Assembly (NCBI GenBank): GCA_038993745.2
Contig: CP160630.1
Span: 434,001-498,000, forward strand
Direction: 5' to 3'
Length of the DNA: 64,000 bases
Origin: Aliivibrio fischeri
Lineage (GTDB): Bacteria; Pseudomonadota; Gammaproteobacteria; Enterobacterales; Vibrionaceae
Shown here: one piece after another, positions 28,617-37,237 of the stretch
Layout of the letters: every line of letters begins with the position of its first letter
Numbering within the stretch: the first letter of the stretch is position 1
Notes under the pieces: generated by a model
Told to the model about the DNA's origin: nothing
What the model saw: only the letters and a program-made list of their open reading frames with translations
Databases searched by the model: none
Position numbers and translations under genes: made by a program

Positions 28617-30085
28617 CTAACTTAATAATTCTGCAAGTGTAATTGGTTTTGATATTAACCCTAACTTTTGTGCCGGAGTTATGCCTAGTTTATCTTGATG
28701 ACATAAATTATGCCAAGCTCTAAAAATATCTAATAGAGGAAGTAGGCTTGCAGGACGTAGTTTGCGTCTTGGTTCATTAACCAAATTGGTAAATTGGTTA
28801 TAGAAACGAGTTTGATATTCATTAGCAACGGTCGCGGATGCTCGTTTTAGCCAATACGCTTCATTATGTTCTGCACCATTTAAATGGCATATGCCTTTAT
28901 GTTGTCCGTTGATTTCGGTAAATGCCCAGCGATCACGCCACCAACCAACCAAATGTATATCGATCTTATCACCGCTTTCTTCAGTAGGAAACGCAATATC
29001 TTGAGTCACATAGAGTAGGTCGATGCTATTCTCTTTGATTCGTTCTAAAAAGATAGACATAGCGGCAGAACGAAGCATAGGTTCTTGCGGCATATAGATT
29101 TCAATAGAGTCACAATGTGAGAATGCTTTTTGAATTTCTAAAAAATGCGCATGCGAAGTATAAGGAGGACGAATTATCGCTCCTTTAGAAGGGTAATTGA
29201 GAGAGACGTAATTACCCAGCGGATCTTCAACGTTCGCACGCGCTAAAATTTCTTGATATTTATGATCAACACGTTTGAAAATGGATTTTGAGCCAATGGC
29301 TGGTTGTGAATTGGCTTCATTAACAAACGTATTTGATAAATATTGTGCGTTTTCTTGGAAAGGGTCGTGATCCAACAGTGTGCCAGGTTCATCGGTTTCC
29401 GAGTAATTGATATGTTGTGCAATGACATATCCAGAGGTTACTTCTGCGCTGGCATACCAAAACACGCCATTATTGCTCAGTGGTTGCAGTGGGGTGGCAT
29501 TAGAGGCAAGTTGGATACTTGTTCTATCATGCTGAAGTCTTGAGTCAAATAATGACATATGACGACGGCAACGACTGGCAATTTGATTGATATGATCGTA
29601 AAAGGTTTTAGGATTTATATGTAAACGACGGCAAATTTCACGAACGGAATAACCAGTAAATAAAAAGCCTAAAAGCTTTTGTTGAATAAGACTCTTTTGG
29701 TTTTCACCAGACCATTTATCTACAAAGGTAGACGCACAAGATTTGCAGCGATAACGTTGTCTATCACCACTGTAACCAAATGCATGATATAGCTCGCGAT
29801 GGGTTAATACATCGAAACCAAAATGTTCGCATTCTGAGTTATTACAAGAGGGTAAGGAGTGTGATTGAACTTGTTGTTGACGTGCAAGTTCGTTCAATAC
29901 CTCTTGGTTATTGATTAAGGAGGAAAAGCACCACATTTCCGGCAAACTAATGCAGGTCGCTTAGGGTTCGTACGTTGAACTAAATAATGTTGTTCATCGC
30001 TATCACCAAAATTGTCACACGCCAATGTTTTACAAAAATTGAGTTGTAACCCTTTAGCAGCCAACGGCAGTTTTTCAGTCGGCAC
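28617..30085 (-). pseudogene. InsA-like zinc-ribbon/HTH protein, possibly domesticated transposase; frameshifted at about 29917
   Basis: The GTG start at 30085 has AAGGGGAG upstream. The first 56 codons carry one zinc ribbon (CKTLACDNFG ... VCRKCG) and run into TAA. One base added at AA 29917-29918 joins them to the main 440-residue frame. That frame has a second ribbon (CNNSECEHFG ... YRCKSC) and a helix-turn-helix (TGYSVREICRRLHINPKTFY), followed by about 300 residues of unknown fold; total 489. Double ribbons plus HTH resemble IS1-type InsA transposase subunits. No terminal inverted repeats or target duplication flank it, and it ends 8 bp before the SorC regulator, so it appears to be a resident gene co-transcribed with that regulator. 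Function unknown. Confidence 0.6.
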
Positions 30086-30142
30086 TAGACTCCCCTTATG
30101 GATTTTATGGCGCCAGTATTGATGACTGGCGCAAACATCTGA

Positions 30143-30852
30143 TTACAGTTTAATTGCAGTTTCTAATGCAACTGTCATCATGTCATTAAATGATTTTTGA
30201 CGGTCTTCAGAGCTTAATTTCTCACCACGTTTAATGTGATCAGAAACAGTAAGGATAGTCAGTGCTTTTGCTCCTAGGTCAGCTGCCACACCATAAATGC
30301 CTGCCGCTTCCATATCAACACCAAGGATGCCTAATTTTTCCATTTTGTCGAATAGATCAGCTTCTGGTGAGTAGAAAAGGTCAGCAGAGAATACATTACC
30401 AACTTTAACCGGAACATTAAGCTCACGAGCTTGACCAACAGCTGTCTCTAGTAGACCAAAATCAGCAATTGCAGCGAAGTCATGATTGTTAAAGCGGATA
30501 CGGTTAACTTTAGAGTCAGTTGATGCACCCATACCGATAACAACATCCATCAGTTTAACGTCATCGTGTACCGCACCACAGCTACCTACACGAATTACGT
30601 TTTTAACACCATATTCAGCGATTAACTCGTGAACATAGATACAACATGAAGGGATACCCATACCGTGGCCCATTACAGATATTTTTTTACCTTTGTAAGT
30701 ACCTGTGTAACCGAACATATTACGTACGTCACATACTTGCTTTACGTCTTCTAGGAAGTTTTCAGCAATGAACTTTGCACGAAGAGGGTCACCAGGCATT
30801 AGAACTGTTTCTGCGAAATCACCAGCTTGAGCATTAATGTGTGGGTAGCCAT
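30143..30852 (-). pseudogene. deoD: Purine nucleoside phosphorylase DeoD, frameshifted in codon 3
   Basis: Phosphorolysis of purine (deoxy)nucleosides in the salvage pathway. From [20 protein letters not shown] onward the protein matches hexameric Deo[39 protein letters not shown], the nucleoside-site [11 protein letters not shown], and LTVSDH. The natural start is ATG 30852, with GGAG a few bases upstream, but as given it reads MAT and then leaves frame. One extra base in GGG 30843-30845 gives MATPHINAQ and 236 residues, close to the 239 of E. coli. The longer open frame beginning further upstream is an artefact. Loss of this core gene is unlikely, which argues for a sequencing deletion. Confidence 0.9.
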
Positions 30853-31185
30853 AATAAGGTCTCCAGTTTACAAATAAAAATTGAGTGTAACTAAAATTGT
30901 TGAACATTCCTGTTCGATATGTGGCTATTTTAGGCCTATATTTTAAGGTGTCATGAGATTGGTGTCACATTTTCTACCTGATTCTACATTATTTCCATAA
31001 TTGATAACTAATTTTGTTGAAACTTAAGGGGCAATCGCATTCTTTTCGGCTATCTTAGTTTTAATACTTGGAATGGTTTTCTTATAACCGATCCTTAATT
31101 AGATTGAACTTATGGCGTTCGAGGAGGATGATGCTCTTGAAGGGTAATTCCCCTTAGTGTCATTAATAGTAAAGTGAGTAAATTG
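30853..31185. promoter_or_regulatory. Divergent promoter region of deoD and ktrA
   Basis: About 330 bp without a gene. It holds the candidate CRP site described separately. Closer to ktrA there is a G/A-rich stretch with the small inverted repeat AAGGG / CCCTT (about 31139-31157), which could fold in the ktrA leader. No known riboswitch was recognised. Confidence 0.35.
30954..30969 (-). promoter_or_regulatory. Candidate CRP-binding site upstream of deoD
   Basis: TGAGA-N6-TCACA, which on the minus strand reads TGTGA-N6-TCTCA: nine of the ten core positions of the CRP consensus. It lies about 100 bp before the deoD start. The deo genes of E. coli are CRP-activated, so the position makes sense. 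Inferred from sequence only. Confidence 0.45.
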
Positions 31186-31848
31186 ATGAAAGCAGAAAAT
31201 AAACAATATGCAGTAATTGGATTAGGTCGCTTTGGACTTACGGTGTGCGAAGAGTTGCATCAGTATGGCTCTCAGGTTTTAGCAATTGATATAAATGAAG
31301 AGCGTGTTAAGAAGGCAATGGACTTTGTCTCTACCGCTATTGTTGCTAACTGTGCAAGTGAAGAAACAGTTGCAGAGCTTAAACTTGATGACTATGACAT
31401 GGTTATGGTTGCAATTGGTTCAGATATTAATGCCAGTATATTAACCACCTTAGTATTGAAAGAAGCTGGTGTTAAGACTGTTTGGGTTAAGGCTAATGAT
31501 AAGTTTCATGCCAAAATCTTAACAAAAATAGGGGCAGACCATATTATTATGCCAGAGCGAGATATGGGGATTCGGGTTGCACGTAAAATGCTAGACAGAC
31601 GTGTGTTTGAATTCCATGAACTCGGTAGTGGACTGGCTATGACTGAGATTGTTATCGGTGGTCAAAATATGGGTAAATCATTAGGGCAATTGGATTTTTG
31701 TCAAATGTCCGATGTAAAGGTACTTGCGATAAAACGCGGACCAGAAATTGAAACAGCACCAGATTGGAGTAAAGAATTAGAGATTGGCGATATTTTGATT
31801 ATCGTTGGACCTGAAGTTCAATTAGCTAAAAAAATTAGAACGTTATGA
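31186..31848 (+). CDS. ktrA: KtrA, RCK regulatory subunit of Ktr potassium uptake
   Basis: Cytoplasmic NAD/ATP-binding subunit that gates the KtrB potassium/sodium symporter. The 220 residues consist of an RCK-N Rossmann domain (AVIGLGRFGLTVCEEL, glycine motif GxGxxG; acidic end AIDINEERV) and an RCK-C domain from about residue 135. Length and start (ATG 31186, MKAENKQYAVIG) match Vibrio alginolyticus KtrA; an upstream in-frame GTG is ignored because AGTGAG fits the ATG. The stop overlaps the ktrB start as ATGA, indicating coupling. Confidence 0.94.
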   Translation: MKAENKQYAVIGLGRFGLTVCEELHQYGSQVLAIDINEERVKKAMDFVSTAIVANCASEETVAELKLDDYDMVMVAIGSDINASILTTLVLKEAGVKTVWVKANDKFHAKILTKIGADHIIMPERDMGIRVARKMLDRRVFEFHELGSGLAMTEIVIGGQNMGKSLGQLDFCQMSDVKVLAIKRGPEIETAPDWSKELEIGDILIIVGPEVQLAKKIRTL

Positions 31849-33208
31849 GTTATTTACCTAAAAGAGGGTTATATCCTCTTCAGCATAATAATGAAGAGAA
31901 AGGGTGGTCTGAACCAAAGATTATCCTTTCTTCATTTTTGGCTATTCTATTACCATCTGCATTGCTTTTAACTTTGCCTGTATTTTCCGTTACAGGCTTA
32001 AGCTTTATGGATGCGTTGTTTACAGCAACATCCGCCATCAGTGTAACGGGCTTAGGTGTGGTAGATACGGGAACCCATTTCACCACTAGTGGCAAAATTG
32101 TCTTAATGTTTTTAATGCAGATAGGTGGATTAGGTCAAATGACTTTATCTGCTGTTCTACTGTATATATTCGGTTTAAGGTTGAGTTTACGTCAACAAGC
32201 CTTAGCAAAAGAGGCATTAGGACAAGAAAAGAAAGTTAATTTAAGAAAGTTGATTAAAGGCATTATTTGTTTTGCTTTAATTGCAGAATTGATTGGAATG
32301 ATAGTGCTTTCCTTTCGTTGGGTACCAGAGTTTGGTATTGCGGAAGGCTTGTTCTACGCTGCGTTTCATTCTGTGTCAGCATTTAACAATGCTGGATTTT
32401 CACTTTTCTCTGATAGTTTGATGGGTTATGTTGGAGATCCCCTTGTCATTTTCACGCTCTCATTATTATTTATTGGTGGTGGTTTAGGTTTCACTGTCAT
32501 TGTTGATCTGGTTAAAAATGGCTCAAAAGGATTTAAACGTCTACAGCTACACACTAAGATAATGTTAATTGCAACGCCAACATTGTTATTAGTCGGGACG
32601 TTGTTCTTTTATATTTTAGAATATCAAAATCCTAATACACTGGGTGCATTATCCAGTGGCGATAAATGGTTAGCTGCATTTTTTCAATCGGCAAGTGCTC
32701 GAACTGCGGGTTTCAACAGTGTTGATTTAACACAGTTCACTCAACCAGCCTTGTTAATTATGATCATATTAATGTTGATTGGTGCAGGTTCAACATCGAC
32801 TGGTGGTGGTCTAAAAGTGTCAACAATTACTGTTGCCGCAGTCGCTACATGGACATTTTTACGTCAAAAGAAAAATGTGGTGATGTTTAAGAGAACCATT
32901 GGTTGGCCAATAGTAACTAAATCGTTAGCCATTATCGTTGTTAGTGGTTCACTATTATCAATAGCTATGTTTTCCCTAATGCTCACTGAAAAAGCAGGGT
33001 TTGATAAAGTCATGTTTGAAGTTATTTCTGCTTTTGCTACTGTGGGATTAACAGCGGTTTAACTGCAGAGTTATCTGAGCCTGGTAAGTTCATTATGGTC
33101 ATTGTTATGATTATAGGTCGTATCGGTCCCTTAACTTTAGCTTACATGCTTGCAAGACCTGAAGTGTCGAGGGTGAAATATCCTGAAGAGAATGTATTGA
33201 CGGGGTAA
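31845..33208 (+). pseudogene. ktrB: KtrB potassium-translocating subunit, frameshifted at about 33056
   Basis: Membrane subunit of the Ktr system, with four membrane-pore-membrane repeats. Selectivity-filter glycines are visible in SVTGLG, HSVSAFNNAGFSLF, SARTAGFNSV and, in the last repeat, FATVGLTAG. The last membrane helix is cut off: the frame stops right after VGLTAV. Adding one G at GG 33056-33057 continues with GLTAELSEPGKFIMVIVMII and ends at TAA 33206-33208, giving 454 residues, essentially the V. alginolyticus length. As given, the protein would lose half of the fourth repeat and be inactive. Confidence 0.9.
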
Positions 33209-33210
33209 TA

Positions 33211-33372
33211 ATACCAATCCACATAAATATTTGATCATTCTTGCTTGTTAAAATCGATTATATCTGCGTTATAAATTTTGCAATTAGAGCCACTAGTTAC
33301 TGCAATTTATGCCTTGCTTTAATCGATTTTTCCTACGCAATTATCTCATCAACTACTTATCCGGATTGGTAT
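33211..33372. repeat. MITE-like palindromic element, 162 bp
   Basis: The ends are perfect 10-bp inverted repeats, ATACCAATCC and GGATTGGTAT. Inside is a second inverted pair, AAAATCGAT / ATCGATTTT, and a third, imperfect one (ATAAATTTTGC / GCAATTTAT), so the whole element can fold on itself. It has no coding capacity and sits directly behind the ktrB stop. The structure fits a miniature inverted-repeat transposable element, and similar repeats occur in Vibrionaceae to my recollection. No second copy is present in this window and no clear target duplication was seen. Confidence 0.55.
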
Positions 33373-33390
33373 AGTTCAATCCATAAAAGA

Positions 33391-33421
33391 AAAGGCATAC
33401 AAAATAGTGTATGCCTTTTTT
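33391..33421. terminator. Bidirectional terminator between ktrB and the MscS gene
   Basis: Stem AAAGGCATAC / GTATGCCTTT with loop AAAATAGT, T-run after and A-rich before, between convergent genes. Confidence 0.88.
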
Positions 33422-33441
33422 ATGTTTTTCAGATCGTATTT

Positions 33442-34515
33442 TTATTCAGAAGGGATCTGTTCAACTTTTAGAGTTTGTGTAGGGAAGGCTATTTCAGCAT
33501 TATTTTGAGCAATAATATCCCCAATTTTTATCAGTACGTCTTGTTTTACTTTATGGTATTCAATCCAATTGACCGTTTTAGTAAAGGTATAAACTAATAA
33601 GTCCAAAGACGAAGGACCAAAACCGTTAAAATTCACAATGAGTGTCTGGTTACTATCGATATCATTATGCTCTTGTAACATCGTTTTTATTTCATCAACA
33701 ATGCGCTCAATGCTATGAATATCATCATATCTAATGCCAATATCCTCTTTAATTCGACGATTAAGCATGCGTGATGGGTTTTCTACGACAATATTGCTAA
33801 ATACTGAGTTAGGGACATAAAGAGGGCGCTTATCAAAGGTTCTTATTACCGTCATACGCCAACCAATTCTTTCAACCGTTCCTTCTAAAGAACGATCAGG
33901 AGAGCGAATCCAATCACCAACTTTGAATGGGCGGTCAAAATAAATCATCATCCCACCGAAGAAATTCGAGAGAAGATCTTTAGCAGCTAGACCGACGACT
34001 AACCCACCAACACCACCAAAAGTGAGTAGGCCTGATAAACTCAGTCCAACCCCTTGCATTAAAGAGAGAACGCCCAAGGTGATAAAAATAAGGCGTACTA
34101 CTTTGCCAAGAGCTAAAACAGTGGTTTCGTCATGTTTAGGGTTCGTTAAAAACTGTTTTTCAATTAAGCTTGTTAACCTTAATGCAGACCAAATAAAACC
34201 CCATATTAAAATAAATACTTGTAACTCAGGAAGCCATGTCGAACTGAAATGAGTCTGAGTTGACAGTAAAATCTTAAGTGAAGCAGTTGCAGGCCAAAGC
34301 CAAATAACAAGAGTTACAGGAGCGGAGATAGCGGTAATGACAGCATCGTCCCAAGGTAGTTGAGTTTTTGCTGCAATATGATGAAGGCGTTTAATGATTA
34401 CTCGCCAAGATAGCCAAAGAAATGCACTAAATAGAGTGATCACGATAATATTTTGTGCCCAATCGTGATCTTTAAACTCTAAAAGCGTATTCCACCAATC
34501 AAGGAAACGTGTCAT
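33442..34515 (-). CDS. MscS-family small-conductance mechanosensitive channel
   Basis: Inner-membrane tension-gated channel protecting against osmotic downshock. The 357-residue protein has four or five membrane helices. The pore helix is SGLLTFGGVGGLVVGLAAKD, with the Gly/Ala packing typical of MscS TM3, followed by LLSNFFGGMMIYFDRPFKVGDWI, the family signature leading into the beta domain, and a C-terminal alpha/beta cage. The extra N-terminal helices are like YnaI (343 residues) rather than MscS (286). It begins 18 bp after the cytochrome b561 gene on the same strand, so it may be read through from it. Confidence 0.92.
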   Translation of the reverse strand: MTRFLDWWNTLLEFKDHDWAQNIIVITLFSAFLWLSWRVIIKRLHHIAAKTQLPWDDAVITAISAPVTLVIWLWPATASLKILLSTQTHFSSTWLPELQVFILIWGFIWSALRLTSLIEKQFLTNPKHDETTVLALGKVVRLIFITLGVLSLMQGVGLSLSGLLTFGGVGGLVVGLAAKDLLSNFFGGMMIYFDRPFKVGDWIRSPDRSLEGTVERIGWRMTVIRTFDKRPLYVPNSVFSNIVVENPSRMLNRRIKEDIGIRYDDIHSIERIVDEIKTMLQEHNDIDSNQTLIVNFNGFGPSSLDLLVYTFTKTVNWIEYHKVKQDVLIKIGDIIAQNNAEIAFPTQTLKVEQIPSE

Positions 34516-34533
34516 TGAAAGTTCTCTTTTATT

Positions 34534-35184
34534 CTAAAAGAGGTAGCTTATCACTTCATCAGCCCAAATAAAGTAGATAAACACAGATATGACAGCAAAA
34601 ATGCTCCAAGCTTTAAACGGATGTTTCATTTTTGGTTCTGTTTCATCTAAATCTACTTTCCCTGTAAACATAGGAAGTATTAAATTAACGCCTTTTAATC
34701 GATATAAGATAACTGCAATTACATGAACAGCAGTAAAACCTAATATTAAATCAAAATTTAGGTGATGGATCCTAGTAAGAAAGCCACTTGTATCATAACT
34801 AACAAGATAAGCTAATGGACCTTCAGAAAGAATATCATCATTGCTAAATAACCCTGTCACTAATTGCACTAATAATAGAAGCAATAATGCCAATACCATG
34901 TAACCACCTGCAGGATTATGGCCTTTTGAGTAGTGCAAACCATTGGTATGTGAGGTTTTCAGATAGGTAATAACAGTTTGTGGAGAGCCTAGAAAGTGAG
35001 AAAATCGAGCTGTATCACTTCCAATAAAGCCCCAAAGGATTCTTGTTAAGAGTAGGGCCATTAAAAGATAAGCTAGAGTGAAATGTAACTCCATTAGCCC
35101 TTCTTCAGCGGTATACCATAAAGAGCCAAGTATAACGACTTGGCTCCAGTGGTAAATTCGGACAAAACCATCCCAAATTTTCAC
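34534..35184 (-). CDS. Cytochrome b561-family membrane haem protein
   Basis: A 216-residue four-helix membrane protein of the prokaryotic b561/Ni-hydrogenase cytochrome b type. Candidate haem-ligand histidines occur in VRIYHWSQVV, MELHFTLAYL, LTRIHHLNFD and TAVHVIAVIL, one or two per helix. It starts 15 bp after the cytochrome c' gene, an arrangement seen repeatedly in proteobacteria and suggesting that the pair passes electrons from the membrane to the periplasm. The physiological donor and acceptor are unknown. Confidence 0.88.
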   Translation of the reverse strand: MKIWDGFVRIYHWSQVVILGSLWYTAEEGLMELHFTLAYLLMALLLTRILWGFIGSDTARFSHFLGSPQTVITYLKTSHTNGLHYSKGHNPAGGYMVLALLLLLLVQLVTGLFSNDDILSEGPLAYLVSYDTSGFLTRIHHLNFDLILGFTAVHVIAVILYRLKGVNLILPMFTGKVDLDETEPKMKHPFKAWSIFAVISVFIYFIWADEVISYLF

Positions 35185-35199
35185 GTGTTAGTCTCCAGA

Positions 35200-35655
35200 T
35201 TAACGTGCTTTGTAATCAGAGTGGCAAGCTTTACAGTTTTTCACTGTTTTCCCAAAAGCTTTACGAATCGCCGCTTTATCACCTTTATCTGAAATTTCTG
35301 CAAGTGCAGCTGCGTCTTCTTGGAATTGAGCTAAACGAGCTTCAAAATCAGGGAAATTAACCCATACTTTTGGAAGTGCATTTGTTTTTCCCTTATCTGA
35401 GCCTTCTACGTAAAAAGCATCAAGAGTCATTAGCGAAAGTTGTGAGAGTTGATTTGCTCTTTTAGCAAAAATAACATCACTCCAATCTGTCTTTCCTTTG
35501 ACCATATCACCCATTTCACTTACGTTACCAGCGATCATTGTGAATGCAGCTTGACGGTATGCAATGGCTTTATCTGCTTCATTAAAAGTATGCGCAAAAA
35601 CGGAAGTAGATGCTAAAAGTGATGATGCAATAACCAGTGATTGAAATTTTTTCAT
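35200..35655 (-). CDS. Cytochrome c' family periplasmic protein
   Basis: A 151-residue exported monohaem cytochrome. The signal peptide is MKKFQSLVIASSLLASTSVF with cleavage after AHA-like residues. The mature part is all-helical, and the single haem site CKACH lies near the C-terminus, as in four-helix-bundle cytochromes c' and c-556. ATG 35655 is chosen (AAGGA about 10 bases upstream) over a longer reading that would precede the signal. Such proteins bind NO or act in electron transfer; here it is paired with a b561 membrane partner. Confidence 0.88.
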   Translation of the reverse strand: MKKFQSLVIASSLLASTSVFAHTFNEADKAIAYRQAAFTMIAGNVSEMGDMVKGKTDWSDVIFAKRANQLSQLSLMTLDAFYVEGSDKGKTNALPKVWVNFPDFEARLAQFQEDAAALAEISDKGDKAAIRKAFGKTVKNCKACHSDYKAR

Positions 35656-35850
35656 ATTGAGCTGTCCTTGAATTGTAATTATTTTTCGCATTTATTATAT
35701 AAAATGATGCATAAAAGAAGTAGATGAATATCACGACATTTACATAATCTTTACATTATCTCATTAAGTAGAAATTAATTGTTAGCTGCATCTGGAAACA
35801 AATTGCGTATAATGACATTGTATTTTTCAAATTAGGTTTATCAGTTTTTT

Positions 35851-36378
35851 ATGCGAATTTTAAATATTACAACGCATCCAGATTTAGAGCGTTTAGATAA
35901 CCATAAAATTCTTCATCGTAATGCAACTCGCGGAATTATTTTAAAAGGCGAAGAGATCCTTCTTTTATACACTGAGCGTTATCAAGATTATTCATTACCT
36001 GGTGGTGGATTAGATGACGGCGAAGATGTTATTGCTGGTTTAGTTAGAGAGATCGAAGAAGAGACAGGTGCAAAAAACATCTCAAATATCGAACCATTTG
36101 GTATGTATGAAGAATTTCGCCCTTGGTATAAACATGAGTGCAATGTGTTGCATATGATTTCTTATTGTTACACTTGCGAATGTGATAGAGAGTTAGGTGA
36201 AACTAACTACGAAAGTTACGAAATCAGAAATGGTATGAAGCCTGTATGGATTAATATTCATGAGGCGATCGCTCATAACGAAGACATTATTTCAAATAGT
36301 GATAAAAAAGGAATGAGCATTGAGCGAGAAACGTTTCTTTTGCATTTGATTGCTAAAGAGTGTTTGAATGTTGAATAA
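35851..36378 (+). CDS. Nudix hydrolase
   Basis: Pyrophosphohydrolase of nucleoside-diphosphate-X compounds. The 175-residue protein carries a perfect Nudix box, GGLDDGEDVIAGLVREIEEETGA (quoted as GGLDDGE, seven residues, then REIEEETGA), at about residues 52-75. The remaining sequence gives no clue to substrate. Its stop overlaps the start of the DUF3820 gene by 11 bases, so the two are almost certainly an operon. Confidence 0.9.
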   Translation: MRILNITTHPDLERLDNHKILHRNATRGIILKGEEILLLYTERYQDYSLPGGGLDDGEDVIAGLVREIEEETGAKNISNIEPFGMYEEFRPWYKHECNVLHMISYCYTCECDRELGETNYESYEIRNGMKPVWINIHEAIAHNEDIISNSDKKGMSIERETFLLHLIAKECLNVE

Positions 36379-36589
36379 AGAACAAATCATTAAACTTACT
36401 CAAGTGACCATGCCATTTGGAAAGTATTCAGGAAGAGTGTTAATCGATTTACCTGAAGAATATTTATTATGGTTTGAGCGTAAAGATGGCTTTCCAAAAG
36501 GAGAGTTGGGTGAGTTAATGGCTTTAAGTCTCGCGATGAAAATCGAAGGGCTTGATGAAGTTATTCGACCATTAAAATATCGTCGTTAA
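36368..36589 (+). CDS. DUF3820 family small protein
   Basis: A 73-residue protein with the family hallmark TMPFGKYSGRVLIDLPEEYLLWF and the following FPKGELGELM. DUF3820 is annotated in families as a putative quorum-sensing-regulated virulence factor; no biochemical role is known to me, and similar domains sit in exonuclease-like proteins. It overlaps the Nudix gene by 11 bases and is probably translated by coupling from it. Confidence 0.85.
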   Translation: MLNKEQIIKLTQVTMPFGKYSGRVLIDLPEEYLLWFERKDGFPKGELGELMALSLAMKIEGLDEVIRPLKYRR

Positions 36590-36597
36590 CTTTAGAT

Positions 36598-36682
36598 GGT
36601 TCAATTAACATAATGATGTTTGTTAATTGAACCTCTAGATTTCAATCATAGTCTCAATGGTTATTTGAATTGAGATTCCCCT
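36598..36682. terminator. Tandem hairpins after the Nudix-DUF3820 operon
   Basis: First a 13-bp near-perfect stem GGTTCAATTAACA / TGTTAATTGAACC (36598-36633) without a T-run. Then TCTCAAT / ATTGAGA (36652-36675), followed a few bases later by seven T. The second is the likelier terminator; the first could be an operator or RNA-stabilising stem. Confidence 0.5.
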
Positions 36683-36707
36683 TTTTTTGCTCGTTGAAAA
36701 TCTTCCG

Positions 36708-36986
36708 TTAATTCTTCTTGGGGGCATCATTCAATAAGTAGCTTAGTGCAGAACAAAAGCTATTTGTTTCATCATAGACCTCACGAGAGCGATCAATATG
36801 ACGTTCAGCGGTTCTACGTACTTGTGGATCATTCTGAGGGTTGCTGTATTGGACTTGTTGGTCAAACACGGCTTTAACATATTTTTGCTTACAGATATCT
36901 TCATTCTCAGGTGTCGCAACGATATCCGCAAAAGCGTAAGAAGAAGTTAGCCCCATTAATAAGGCGTAAAAAAAGTGTTTTTTCAT
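36708..36986 (-). CDS. Small exported protein of unknown function
   Basis: A 92-residue protein with a clear signal peptide (MKKHFFYALLMGLTSSYAFA, cleavage after AFA). The mature chain has two cysteines (EDICKQ and NSFCSA) that could form a disulfide, and is otherwise helical and charged. No family recognised. It stands alone between the Nudix operon and the aldo-keto reductase gene. Confidence 0.75.
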   Translation of the reverse strand: MKKHFFYALLMGLTSSYAFADIVATPENEDICKQKYVKAVFDQQVQYSNPQNDPQVRRTAERHIDRSREVYDETNSFCSALSYLLNDAPKKN

Positions 36987-37237
36987 TATGTTATTGACCT
37001 TATTCTTAATTACGAGTGGATTTTACGGATAGCGTACATTGAGTGCAATCTTTATCATTAATAAATTGATTTTGGTTTAAAAAAGTCGTTCAGACATTTT
37101 GCCAATCGGTATAAATTTAATTTATTGATGAACTTATTAACTCACTATGTTGATAATTCGACTTCTATCACTGCAAATTTTCTATTGCTACATACTATAT
37201 ACAGCGTTAATAAATTTAGTATACGGTAGAGAATAAT

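Noticed and set aside
28617..30085. Complete insertion sequence around the InsA-like gene
   Set aside because: No terminal inverted repeats, target duplication or second (InsB-like) frame were found at the borders.
30853..30907. Upstream extension of deoD to 30907
   Set aside because: The added residues are unrelated to DeoD, and the true ATG with ribosome site is at 30852; the longer frame is open only because of the one-base loss.
31080..31173. Riboswitch in front of ktrA (for example a ydaO-type c-di-AMP switch)
   Set aside because: No recognisable conserved core; only a weak AAGGG/CCCTT stem is present, and c-di-AMP signalling is not expected in vibrios.
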